A stretch of 64,000 bases of DNA from Pseudomonas monteilii (GCA_001534745.1 CP013997.1:1302001-1366000); one strand, 5' to 3'; positions 31,201-38,772 are shown, numbered from the stretch's first letter. Made by a program: numbers and translations. The notes: a model not told the origin generated them from the letters alone.

Positions 31201-32187
31201 CGGTTGACGCGGTGTAAGGAGGAGGGAGAAGAGCTGTCGCGTGCCTATTTCAGTACTGGCGAAATCAAGCAGGAGTGCCGCACGATTGGCGATCAGACGT
31301 GGACGATGGAATATGGCACCAGTCTGTTAGGCCGTCAGTTGTCCTACCAGGATGTACTCGGTCAGGTGCAGACGTACACCTACTATGCCAGTGGTTTGCT
31401 GGAGCGGACTGAACTGGGCACCACCAGCAGCCAGTTCTTCTACGACGGTCTGAGCAACATTCAATGCATCCTGACCCTCGACGGTACCCAGGGATTGGCA
31501 ACGGAAATCGAATATGACCACCAGGGCCGCGAGTGTCTGCGCAGGTTCGTATTCCTCAACGAGGTGGTCGAGACTCCCATCGATGACTTTATCTTCGCCA
31601 ACGAAACCGTTAAAGCCCTGGTCGAAGCAGCAGGGTTACAGGTACAAGGCGTGCAGACATTGACGCAGGCGTACAGTATGATCGACCAGATCACGTCCAA
31701 GTGCTTGAGCGAAAGAAGCCCTGTTGTGCGTAACGGCAAGATTCTGCGTACCAGAGACCGGGTATTGCGCCAAGAAACGTACGTCTACGACGTGCGGGGT
31801 CGCCTGGAGGAATACAGCTGCGAAGGATTGCCTTCCTACAGTCCGCAAGACCCGGCTGGAAAAATCATCCGTTATCAGCTTTTCGAATTCGATGCCTTGG
31901 ATAACATCACGTGGGTATTTACCCAGTTCGAGGAAGCAGACGGAAGTCTTGATGACAACAGGGCTACATACCATTTTGACAATGACGATCCTGCGCAATT
32001 GACCCGCGTGGAAAACACCCATGCGGATTACGCCGATTTCACCTTGACGTATGACATGGACGGCAATATGACGCGCGATGATAAAGGCAAGGTGTTGATG
32101 TACGACGCGCTCGGTCGCTTGAGCAGCTATGACGGCAATGGTTATGGCTATGATCCGTTGGACAGGCTGGCAAGCCAGGAAGCATGA
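28219..32187 (+). CDS. Rhs/YD-repeat protein 2, ending before the core closure
   Basis: 1322 aa from the ATG at 28219 (AAGGTG upstream; a GTG at 28192 is possible). It is a paralogue of Rhs 1 over its entire length: DPRTGQYALSINLPLLAGNE, RMLRLHTGESFKVTG, WRDDGEDNLYRAS, followed by YD repeats (YDALRRVVRE, YDHFGRLVEH, YDALGRLSSY). It ends YGYDPLDRLASQEA, where Rhs 1 continues for about 75 more residues to the core closure and then its tip. The DPxGH closure and any toxin tip are therefore absent. A stable hairpin begins 16 bp after the stop. Pseudomonads also carry short separate genes beginning near 'YDPLDRL' that encode the Rhs core end plus a tip (recalled, not checked); this gene may be the shell half of such a split protein. 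None of these is in the window. Confidence 0.85.
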   Translation: MAIETVIHSNALNATELVQNDVDPRTGQYALSINLPLLAGNEQRGPALPIRLVFNPFSDKNVGFGRGWYLELTQFVPSTRMLRLHTGESFKVTGSGTEPSIRERKLESFRFFDDSNGNEKRYRVVHRTYLEEILSEYGTGDRRVALPSEVRAASGHRLLLSYTPDTQRLERIVDGTGMELLRIRYGSSVIFDLHPNARGANKPLAQYTLLLSNEQLNQINLPTDVGGNWRFEYTPVFGLTCLSKVSTPYGSIEDIRYGERGDKGHLLPGGGTRSAIPRVTTHVVNPGAGQPPMKTTYTYTVLQEGVEVSHNFVGYGSDVTWRDDGEDNLYRASSAYQYGSTAHQWGKGADGKDQVIRTVQRVYNRFHLQVREVVVQGHKRLATDTTYHGKVTDGFDNQPKNFQLPLEQTRSWSELNDASRVRYEPATRTECDLHGNLIAQTLPSGQRTEIEYYAAGGEEGCPPDPDGFVRNQKCVTEHPAPQGDKPAPVLRKRYEYESLARVGDGAVKASASNWLVLKQESLHEVVGEKESAALQTTFLSPVDDLNDPLRHGRLKQQIVCMQDKQTTTDFEYSTEVVKEHPALVTQQKVTGFDHDECDPETGQKRNVSKTITLKESILIGQPLLSLDDNDVEIAYEYDALRRVVRETVSPGKPFEASRTYAYGLVSAVGDKASQEQVDVKGVCIRSWIDGLGRVSSEERHDADADNSHLHQVFRPRNAFTYDELGQLIQATEYDWLEDKEPSRMNQYEEGKELSLTTRYDYDDWGQQCCEIGPDGVKHFQYDDPIGSNPLGSGPSNILPTQTRWSESADGTLKLGKTTTWLNLFEQPAVVQRFDLADGPYAKQQFFYDGLGRTVRTVREIDTRRAVPEVNARSETVHYSYDHFGRLVEHTLADKSVVKRTYAEHSSDDLPVFISVNGSELGRQTFDGLNRMITSVTGGRTKHLYYAPGQMQPNEVKTASGHVISYEYIPQLGEEPKLRRIPGKQAEYEFDPHNARLTRCKEEGEELSRAYFSTGEIKQECRTIGDQTWTMEYGTSLLGRQLSYQDVLGQVQTYTYYASGLLERTELGTTSSQFFYDGLSNIQCILTLDGTQGLATEIEYDHQGRECLRRFVFLNEVVETPIDDFIFANETVKALVEAAGLQVQGVQTLTQAYSMIDQITSKCLSERSPVVRNGKILRTRDRVLRQETYVYDVRGRLEEYSCEGLPSYSPQDPAGKIIRYQLFEFDALDNITWVFTQFEEADGSLDDNRATYHFDNDDPAQLTRVENTHADYADFTLTYDMDGNMTRDDKGKVLMYDALGRLSSYDGNGYGYDPLDRLASQEA

Positions 32188-32202
32188 AACCCGCAAGCTG
32201 AC

Positions 32203-32224
32203 AATCGGGCCGTAAGGCCCGATT
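32203..32224 (+). terminator. Hairpin terminator after Rhs 2
   Basis: AATCGGGCC / GGCCCGATT with a GTAA tetraloop (GNRA), followed by a short T-rich stretch (TCATTGG). It lies just after the Rhs 2 stop and may also work on the opposite strand. Confidence 0.7.
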
Positions 32225-32496
32225 TCATTGGTGCGCAGAATGTCCGCCTTCGACTTCACATCGCCCACGTTAAAGCCGGCAGTCACACGCATCGATCGCT
32301 TTGAGGCGGCAGAGAACAGCAGGGAGTGGATTGGCTGTCAGCCTACGGGTAGCGTTTGGACGCTACCTGTCGTCTGTCGGAGGTCTGTATCCTCGGTAAT
32401 GACCAAGGCCAGATCTGTCAGGTCGACTGGTGCCAAGGCAGGCAATAGACCACTGGCCCCGATAACGTCCTGGGGCCGATGTGCAGTGACGGTACG
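32225..32496 (-). other. Junction segment with a coding remnant behind the fimbrial chaperone
   Basis: No intact gene is seen. On the minus strand, directly after the chaperone stop and in the same frame, 51 codons stay open without a usual start: they include VIGASGLLPALAPVDLTDLA, then LVITEDTDLRQTTGSVQT, ending at a TGA near 32345. The part DLALVITEDTD recalls the pilin segment NLALVIKDSNN of 33284-33838, so it may be a pilin-like remnant; this is weak. A perfect 8-bp hairpin, GGTAGCGT-N4-ACGCTACC (near 32349-32368), overlaps its end. The plus-strand frame 32228-32548 has no recognisable content. Confidence 0.4.
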
Positions 32497-33219
32497 TCAA
32501 GGGATGCTTGGCAATGCCCTGTGCACTGGGGGGGTGGCCACCCCATAGTCATTGATGGTGGTGAAGGTCAGCTGCGCGCCCTGGGCTGATTGGATACGGG
32601 TGAGGTCGTACACCTGCTGCCCGAACGGTGGAGCCATGTCCAGGGTCTGGATCGCTTCCGTAATCCCTGCAGCGCTGACTTCAAGGCGGGCGAAGGTGTA
32701 ATGGTAGGGTGTCGGATTGTCCACTATCAACTGGAGGCGCCCAGCGCCTTGGCGCAATGACCATTTCAGTGCATCGATACGATCGGCTGGCCGGTCTTTC
32801 AACTGGCTGGGTCGGTAAAAAAGCTTGAGGCGGGTACGCAGTGCAATATTGAGCACATTGACCTCTTCAGAGGCTTCCGGGATTTCCTGAACATTAAAGT
32901 AAAACAGCGTTTCCCGATCCTGCGGCAGGCGGTTGGGTAAACGACTGATTTGCACCATCTGTTCTTTACCGGGCGCCAACGTGAACAGCCCTGGCGAGGT
33001 CGCCAAGGGGACTGCCGTCTGGGTATCGTCCTTGGCGGTATTGATCCAGCTCTGTACTGCGTAAGGGCGGGGGCTGGGATTGGCGATCACCACTGAGGCG
33101 CTGCGTTTGTCGCTGTCGAACACAATGCGTGTGGTATTGACGGTCAGCGCTGCCTGAGCGGGTTGCAGGATGGCTGTGAGGCATGCACCCAAGGCGAGGC
33201 GGCTCAAGCGGGTCTTCAT
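32497..33219 (-). CDS. Periplasmic fimbrial chaperone (PapD/FimC family)
   Basis: 240 aa. Signal peptide MKTRLSRLALGACLTAILQP ends at AQA. PapD-like two-domain Ig fold: the conserved Arg is in NTTRIVFDSDKRSASVVIAN, the G1/F1 region in PQDRETLFYFNVQEIPEA, and the conserved Lys/Arg in LRTRLKLFYRPSQL. The C-terminal end TFTTINDYGVATPPVHRAL is normal. It escorts pilin subunits to the usher by donor-strand complementation. It follows the pilin gene by 64 bp, but its expected downstream partner, the usher, lies about 18 kb away at 14.4 kb. Confidence 0.95.
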   Translation of the reverse strand: MKTRLSRLALGACLTAILQPAQAALTVNTTRIVFDSDKRSASVVIANPSPRPYAVQSWINTAKDDTQTAVPLATSPGLFTLAPGKEQMVQISRLPNRLPQDRETLFYFNVQEIPEASEEVNVLNIALRTRLKLFYRPSQLKDRPADRIDALKWSLRQGAGRLQLIVDNPTPYHYTFARLEVSAAGITEAIQTLDMAPPFGQQVYDLTRIQSAQGAQLTFTTINDYGVATPPVHRALPSIP

Positions 33220-33283
33220 CTGGCGGTACCTTTTGAATGGGACGAGACACCCTGAGCGATTTCAACCCGCCCAGGGTATTGTC

Positions 33284-33838
33284 TCATTGAACGTCGACGA
33301 TAAATGACACGTCGGTATCGGCGGAGCCAGCACTCACGGGTGCACCTATGGATTGATACGCGGCCGAGAAGATGATGGTCGTAGGTTTCGTATCGTCTAA
33401 TGGGAACGCTCTGGATTGTCCACCATTGGATATCGGCTTGTTGTTACTGTCCTTGATGACCAAGGCCAGATTGGTGGCGCTCCCTGGCTGCAGTGCATAC
33501 AGCGTGTTCCCTGCACCCGCGCCCCCATAGGCGCCGGTGAAGGTAACTATAGCGCTCTGGCCTGCTGAAATTGAGCAGTTCCCTCCTGGGGTGAGGCGCA
33601 TGCCAAAGGTACGTTGCGCCGCTTCAACGCCCACGTTGTTGAACTGCGCGGCATTGACGTTGCCCATGTTGATGCGCGCCACCGGGAGGCCGGTCGAGGG
33701 GTCGATGATTTCGATCGGGCAACTGCCCGAATTGATCTGGCCGTAGAAGTTGATCGAACCTCTACCGATTTCAGCGGCGAAGGCGGTACTGCTGGCCAGA
33801 CCAAGCCCGATGGCAAGAGGGATGAGCATGTGTTTCAT
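33284..33838 (-). CDS. Major fimbrial pilin (type 1 family)
   Basis: 184 aa from the ATG at 33838 (GGAG upstream); the frame is open to 33982 but without a ribosome binding site. Signal peptide MKHMLIPLAIGLGLASSTAF-AAE. The mature protein has the first strand INFYGQINSGSCPIEIID, the disulphide partner TPGGNCSISAGQ and the donor-strand C-terminus DTDVSFIVDVQ. It is the structural subunit of the fimbrial shaft. First gene of the fimbrial set, with the chaperone following. Confidence 0.92.
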   Translation of the reverse strand: MKHMLIPLAIGLGLASSTAFAAEIGRGSINFYGQINSGSCPIEIIDPSTGLPVARINMGNVNAAQFNNVGVEAAQRTFGMRLTPGGNCSISAGQSAIVTFTGAYGGAGAGNTLYALQPGSATNLALVIKDSNNKPISNGGQSRAFPLDDTKPTTIIFSAAYQSIGAPVSAGSADTDVSFIVDVQ

Positions 33839-34100
33839 GGTGAACTCCACTGTGGAACAGTCGTTATAAGGACGTGAGTCCTCTGGGTGTCTGCCGAACA
33901 ACTGCACGGCAGGGGAGCCGAATGTTAATTGTGGTGCGAGGGGCACGCCTGTAGGAAAAATCGGATATTTATAGAGGGACAACTGAAACAGCGTAGGCTT
34001 TAGGGTATTTTAATTTCCCACGTGGGGTAACTGATAAAAATGTCAGTTTTCAATAAGGGGGCTTACGTGCACATTAGAACTTTCTCACGAGGTTCGGCAT
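33839..34100. promoter_or_regulatory. Divergent promoter region, pilin / island gene D
   Basis: The minus strand contains TATAAA (about 33972-33967) as a -10 candidate for the pilin gene. A perfect 10-bp palindrome CCCACGTGGG at 34017-34026 lies near the middle, followed by the dyad AACTGA-N8-TCAGTT (about 34030-34049). These could be regulator sites serving both directions. No gene is visible here. Confidence 0.4.
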
Positions 34101-35615
34101 ATGAGCATGTCAACCGCAGAATCCATCAGTGGGTCGTCAAGCGGCCCCTCTGTTGTCGCCTTCATAACAGTGGCCGACCTCAACCGCTTATGGGCTGAGC
34201 GCTACGCAAGTCAGGGCCGCAACCTGGGCCTGTCAGTCCCTGTCATCGCCGAGCGTGAAATGGCTGGAAACACCTGGGAGCTCAGTGTGGTAAGGCTGGG
34301 GTATCCGAACATGCAGTTCGATACCTCAAGGCACAGTTTGACAGTCAGCAGGCGCCTGCTGACCGACCTGCGGGTGTACTTGACCGAATCCAGTGGCATG
34401 TCTATTCGGCAAGCGTTCAGAATCGAACAGTCGGGCGCCGACGGCGACAACGTGCTTCAAGTCACTCTCGAGCTTCAGGACCTGCACATGGAGTACCACA
34501 CGGCCAAGAGTCAAGGCCTCTACGTGCACTGGTCAAAGCCGGCCGTCTATGTGATCGAGCAGGATCGACTGAGCGCCAGCAAGTTCAGGCAACACTTTGA
34601 GCCATTGAAGCAAATGAGGCTGACGACCCTGTCGGCACCCCTGGGACTTGCTCTTCATTATGTCAGGATCTACTACAAAGACTACGATGCGACTCTACTA
34701 CGGCCTGCAGTGCAAGCTTCCTTCCGTTATAGTCGGGTCGATCAAGAAGCGCGCCCGTCCCAGTCGATCCAGTCAGGAGCTGCACTGCTGTGGTTCAATA
34801 TCGATACATTCCCAAGGGTTTTGGATGGCATGCCGCCGCTGGATAGGCACTGGATCACCAGCCTGTTCGCGCCCAGTGGTTCGATGAAGTGGAGTGCTGG
34901 AGACTATCCAGGAGGGCAATATTATCTAGGTGGTTACACGCATGTGGAGCCCACATCGGCGTTAGCCAAGACTCAGCTTGCTACCCCTGTGTGCGATCTG
35001 ATGCTTACTCCCCTCGTTACCTTTTCCGATGCCGGGGGCGGACCCATTGAGTTCGAGTCATTGTCCTACGTCGATGAGGTGAGGTGGAGACCAGAAGGGG
35101 GAAGGTTTTATGGCATGTTTCGGCCACATGGCAGCAAGTGTCGCTACACTCCGCCCGTAGCCTTAAAGCCGGCCGTGCGATTCAACCAGGCAGGGGACAC
35201 CTTGATACCTGCTGCCTACCGCAGCAGCCTGTCCACACCAACGATCACTGAAGTCATTAGCGCCAAGGCACAAGATTACGAAGCGTACGTGAGCATCGTG
35301 GTCCGCTGGGTGTATCCGACACATTTTATCCGGGTTGCCAAACACACGCTTAGCGAACTCAAGCTTTCGCTGTGTTACCTCAACCGCGATCAGAAAGAAA
35401 TAGCAGTGCCGGACTCGCAGATATCCTGGCATGTGGTGGCAGGCAATGGCTCGGTGAGTTCAGGTGTGTTCAAAACCGCCGAGTCCGACCCCAGCGCTTA
35501 TTCTGTCGTGATCGGGATAGACGAATCCAGGCAGGATGAATGGCGTTGGGGGATGACGATCATTGCTCTGCCGATGCTCGACATCGATACATTGGTGGAG
35601 GCCTATTCGCGATAA
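34101..35615 (+). CDS. Protein of unknown function related to island genes B and C (gene D)
   Basis: 504 aa, ATG at 34101 with GAGG upstream, no signal peptide. The N-terminal layout follows that of B and C: a helix with LN (TVADLNRLWAERYASQGRN), then TWELSVVRLGYPNMQFDTSR, comparable to RVSLRKVVFGPPQVRFES in C and YELKNFVFDKPRLSFEN in B, and later GAALLWFNIDTFPRVLDGMP, comparable to GEGAVLVFMKLDID. The C-terminal ~120 residues (ITEVISAKAQDYEAYVSIVV, ISWHVVAGNGSVSSGVFKTA) look like one Ig-like domain. Hence it seems to be a shorter member of the same family. It is separated from the other island genes by the pilin and chaperone and stands alone. Family and function are inference. Confidence 0.65.
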   Translation: MSMSTAESISGSSSGPSVVAFITVADLNRLWAERYASQGRNLGLSVPVIAEREMAGNTWELSVVRLGYPNMQFDTSRHSLTVSRRLLTDLRVYLTESSGMSIRQAFRIEQSGADGDNVLQVTLELQDLHMEYHTAKSQGLYVHWSKPAVYVIEQDRLSASKFRQHFEPLKQMRLTTLSAPLGLALHYVRIYYKDYDATLLRPAVQASFRYSRVDQEARPSQSIQSGAALLWFNIDTFPRVLDGMPPLDRHWITSLFAPSGSMKWSAGDYPGGQYYLGGYTHVEPTSALAKTQLATPVCDLMLTPLVTFSDAGGGPIEFESLSYVDEVRWRPEGGRFYGMFRPHGSKCRYTPPVALKPAVRFNQAGDTLIPAAYRSSLSTPTITEVISAKAQDYEAYVSIVVRWVYPTHFIRVAKHTLSELKLSLCYLNRDQKEIAVPDSQISWHVVAGNGSVSSGVFKTAESDPSAYSVVIGIDESRQDEWRWGMTIIALPMLDIDTLVEAYSR

Positions 35616-35627
35616 AACAAGACTCGA

Positions 35628-36038
35628 TCAGTGTCGAGTCGTCGGCGATGCCTGGGTCAGCAGTTGCTGCTCCTGATGCCAGTCGAAGGGTTCGTCGTTA
35701 CGCTCGGCCTCGTAACGGCGTTCCTCGAGCTGCTGATACACGTGCAGCTCTTCGTCAGGCATGAAGTGCAGGCAATCGCCCCCAAAGAACCACAGCAGAT
35801 CGCGGGGCACCAGATGAGCGATTTGCGGGTAACGTTGAATCACCTGGCACATCAGATCCTGGCCCAGGTACTGGCTTTCCAGCGGATCTTGCGGCAGTTG
35901 AGCCAGCAGGTCATCGAAGCGTTCGAGGAACAGGGCGTGGCTTTCATCCGGCACCTGCTCGGCCTCGCCCAGCGCCACCAGGATGGTGCGCAGGTGCTGG
36001 AGCAGTTGCAGGTGGTAGACCAGATGTGGATTGGCCAT
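35628..36038 (-). CDS. PA2817-family conserved hypothetical protein
   Basis: 136 aa, ATG at 36038. Acidic, helical cytoplasmic protein with the conserved central motif LLWFFGGDCLHFMPDEELHV. I recognise the family from Pseudomonas genomes (PA2817-like), but no function is known. It is convergent with gene D (12 bp between the stops) and marks the return to core-genome sequence. Confidence 0.8.
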   Translation of the reverse strand: MANPHLVYHLQLLQHLRTILVALGEAEQVPDESHALFLERFDDLLAQLPQDPLESQYLGQDLMCQVIQRYPQIAHLVPRDLLWFFGGDCLHFMPDEELHVYQQLEERRYEAERNDEPFDWHQEQQLLTQASPTTRH

Positions 36039-36102
36039 GGGAAGGTCCTCGATTGACTGAAACGGAGGCGGAGTATACGCCTGATCGGGTAGCGCCGGGG
36101 CG

Positions 36103-37092
36103 TCAGTCGATCTCGATCAGGGCCGACGGTTCGATGGTCAGGCGCACGTCGCGCCCAGTGGCATAGAGGTCGGCCGCCGTACGGTTGAGCACATCGACGC
36201 GCAGCTCGCTGCCCTCGACCTCGACACGGTAACGAATGACGTTGCCGAGCAGGCTATGGTCGAGAATACGGCCCGCGAGCGCGCCTTCCACACCTAAGCG
36301 GATGGCCTCTGGACGAATCGCCAGGCGCCGGGTGACGGGGCGCCGTAGCAGCTGCGTGGCGCTCGGCGCCTCGAGCAGGTTGTAGTGACCGATGAAACCC
36401 ACCGCGAAGGCGTCCACCGGCGCGGTGTACAGCGTTTCGGCATCGCTGCTCTGGACGATGCGGCCCTCGTTCATCAGCACGATGCGATCGGACAGCGTCA
36501 GGGCTTCTTCCTGGTCATGGGTGACGAACAGGGTGGTCAGCCCCAGTTCGCGCTGGATGGCCCGGATCTGCTCACGCAGGTGCCGGCGAATGCGTGCGTC
36601 CAGGGCCGAGAGCGGTTCGTCGAGCAGCAGCAGCCGCGGCCGGGTCACCAGCGAGCGCGCCAGGGCGACGCGCTGACACTGCCCGCCCGACAGCTGATGC
36701 GGGTAGCGCTTGGCAAAATCTGTCAGCTCGACCAGCGCCAGCATCTCGCGGACGCGTGTCAGGCGTTCCGGGGAGGCGGTCTTCTGCATGCGCAGGCCAA
36801 AGGCAACGTTCTGCTCCACGGTCATGTTGGGAAACAGCGCATAGCTCTGGAACACCATGCCTATACCGCGCTGCTGTGGGCTGAGCGGCACCAGGTCCTG
36901 GCCCTCGAGCAGGATACGCCCACCGTCGACCGGCGTCAGGCCGGCGATGCAGCGCAGCAGGGTCGACTTGCCGCACCCGGAAGGGCCGAGCAGGGTCACG
37001 AATTCACCACGCTGGACTTCGCACGTGATGTCCTGGAAGACTGGATTGTCGCCGTAGTGTTTGTGCAGGTGCTGCACGCTGAGAAAGCTCAT
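36103..37092 (-). CDS. ABC importer ATP-binding protein
   Basis: 329 aa. Walker A LLGPSGCGKSTLLRCIAG (near residue 35), Q-loop GMVFQSYALFPNMTVEQN, signature LSGGQCQRVALARSL (Cys in place of the common second Gln of QQR), Walker B LLLLDEPLSALDARIRR and the switch His in FVTHDQEEALTLSDR. The C-terminal 90 residues form a TOBE-like domain. It belongs to the PotA/FbpC/PhnT class of importers. Last gene of a four-gene operon; 1 bp separates it from the upstream permease. The substrate cannot be told from the ATPase. Confidence 0.9.
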   Translation of the reverse strand: MSFLSVQHLHKHYGDNPVFQDITCEVQRGEFVTLLGPSGCGKSTLLRCIAGLTPVDGGRILLEGQDLVPLSPQQRGIGMVFQSYALFPNMTVEQNVAFGLRMQKTASPERLTRVREMLALVELTDFAKRYPHQLSGGQCQRVALARSLVTRPRLLLLDEPLSALDARIRRHLREQIRAIQRELGLTTLFVTHDQEEALTLSDRIVLMNEGRIVQSSDAETLYTAPVDAFAVGFIGHYNLLEAPSATQLLRRPVTRRLAIRPEAIRLGVEGALAGRILDHSLLGNVIRYRVEVEGSELRVDVLNRTAADLYATGRDVRLTIEPSALIEID

Positions 37093-37093
37093 C

Positions 37094-37903
37094 TCAGGAC
37101 TTGTCCTTGTTCAGGCGGTGGGCGACCCAGGTCAGCACCAGCACGAAGGCGAAATAGGAGATCACCAACGCGCTGTTGAAATGCCCGCTGCTGTTGCGCA
37201 TGTTGTTGAGGTAGACCTGCAGGGTCTCGTAGCGTGTGCCGACCAGCAGGTTGGCGAAGACGAACTCGCCGAACAGGAACGAGAACGACAACAGCAGTGC
37301 CACCAGCAGGCCCTTGCGCAGGTTGGGCAGTACCACCAGCAGTGCCGCCTGCCAGGGGCTGGCGCCCAGCAGTTGGGCGGCGTCCATCAGGTCATGCAGG
37401 TTGATCGCCCGCAGGTTGTCGGTGATCGCCCGGTACATGAAGGGCAGGGCGATGGTGAAGTAGCAGCCGATCAGGATCCAGGGCGTGCCGACCATCGCCA
37501 GCGGGCCGCTGCCATACAGCTGCAGCAGGCCGACCGACGACACCACCGGGGGCACGGCGAACGGCAGCAGGATCACCACGTTCATCCAGGCATCCAGCCG
37601 CGGGAAGTGGTAATGCACCACGAACAGCAGCGGCAGGATCAGCGCCACCGACAACAGCAAGGCGCCGACGCAGATCAGCAGCGATCGACCGAACGCCGCC
37701 AGAAAGCGCGGCTCGCTCCACAAGGCGACGTACCACTTGAAGGTCAGCCCGCTGGGCAGCAGGCTGGCCGACCAGCTGGTGGCCAGGGAATAGAGCAGGG
37801 TGCCGGCCAGGGGCAGCAGCAGGATCAGAAACAGCAGGTACACCACCGTGCGGTGGTAGGCCCGGTTGGCGCGCGAGTCGGTGAGCGAACGGTCAGCGCG
37901 CAT
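37094..37903 (-). CDS. ABC importer permease (second subunit)
   Basis: 269 aa, about six transmembrane helices (first VVYLLFLILLLPLAGTLLYS). The EAA loop near residue 180 reads DAAQLLGASPWQAALLVVLP. PotC/ThiP-like inner-membrane subunit. It overlaps the end of the preceding permease gene by 11 bp and is followed after 1 bp by the ATPase gene. Confidence 0.9.
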   Translation of the reverse strand: MRADRSLTDSRANRAYHRTVVYLLFLILLLPLAGTLLYSLATSWSASLLPSGLTFKWYVALWSEPRFLAAFGRSLLICVGALLLSVALILPLLFVVHYHFPRLDAWMNVVILLPFAVPPVVSSVGLLQLYGSGPLAMVGTPWILIGCYFTIALPFMYRAITDNLRAINLHDLMDAAQLLGASPWQAALLVVLPNLRKGLLVALLLSFSFLFGEFVFANLLVGTRYETLQVYLNNMRNSSGHFNSALVISYFAFVLVLTWVAHRLNKDKS

Positions 37904-38726
37904 GGTAGCTCCGCTTCAGCAGCCCGTGATGAACCACGGCGACGAGCGTCATCAGCCCGACCAGGATCATGGCCAGGGCACTGGCTAGATTGGGATCGAG
38001 GGTGATGTCGCCGGCCACCAGCGCGGCGATGCGGATCGGCACCATGTTGAAGTTGCCGGTGGTCAGGGCGTAGACCGTGGCGTAGGCGCCCAGGGCGTTG
38101 GCCAGCAGGATCACGAAGGTGCCCATCAGCGCCGGTGCCAGTACCGGCAGGCCGATGTGCCGCCAATAGCGCCACGGGCTGGCCCCCAGCAACGCGGCCG
38201 ACTCCCGCCAGTCTTCGCGCAGCGCATCGAACGCCGGGTAGAGCAGCAGCACGCCCAGCGGAATCTGGAAGTAGCTGTAGACCAGGATCAGGCCGCTCTT
38301 GGAGTACAGGTTGAAATCTCCGATCAGGCCCGCCTGCTTGAGCAGCAGGGTCAGGGCACCATTGAAGCCGAGCAGGATGATGAAGGCGAAGGCCAGCGGC
38401 ACCCCGCTGAAGTTGCTGGTCATGTTGGCGAAGGCGCTGACCACATCGCGCAGCCGAGAGTCCACACGGGTCAGGGAGTAGCTGCCGAGCAGGGCGATGA
38501 GGATCCCGATCAGGCTCGACCAGAAGGCGATCTCCAGGCTGTGGCCGATGGCTTGCCGATGAAATTTCGAGGTGGCGATGCGCACGAAGTTGTCCAGGCC
38601 CCAGCCGTCGTCGGTCTGCACGCTGTGCACCATGACCCACGCCAGTGGCGCGATCTGGAAGACCAGCAGGCACAGGGCGAAGGGCGCCCCGCACAGCAGC
38701 GCCCAGCCACGCGTGCGCGTGTTCAT
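37893..38726 (-). CDS. ABC importer permease (first subunit)
   Basis: 277 aa, about six transmembrane helices (first WALLCGAPFALCLLVFQIAP). The EAA loop reads ESAALLGASPWRYWRHIGLP. PotB-like inner-membrane subunit. It lies 46 bp after the solute-binding protein gene. Confidence 0.9.
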   Translation of the reverse strand: MNTRTRGWALLCGAPFALCLLVFQIAPLAWVMVHSVQTDDGWGLDNFVRIATSKFHRQAIGHSLEIAFWSSLIGILIALLGSYSLTRVDSRLRDVVSAFANMTSNFSGVPLAFAFIILLGFNGALTLLLKQAGLIGDFNLYSKSGLILVYSYFQIPLGVLLLYPAFDALREDWRESAALLGASPWRYWRHIGLPVLAPALMGTFVILLANALGAYATVYALTTGNFNMVPIRIAALVAGDITLDPNLASALAMILVGLMTLVAVVHHGLLKRSYHAR

Positions 38727-38772
38727 GACACGGCCTGCCGTGGACTCACCTCGACCATGGTCGGGCCTCGGC

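Noticed and set aside
32228..32548. 106-codon plus-strand frame as a gene following Rhs 2
   Set aside because: Begins after the terminator hairpin, lacks a recognisable domain and runs into the antisense of the chaperone gene; not an Rhs core end.
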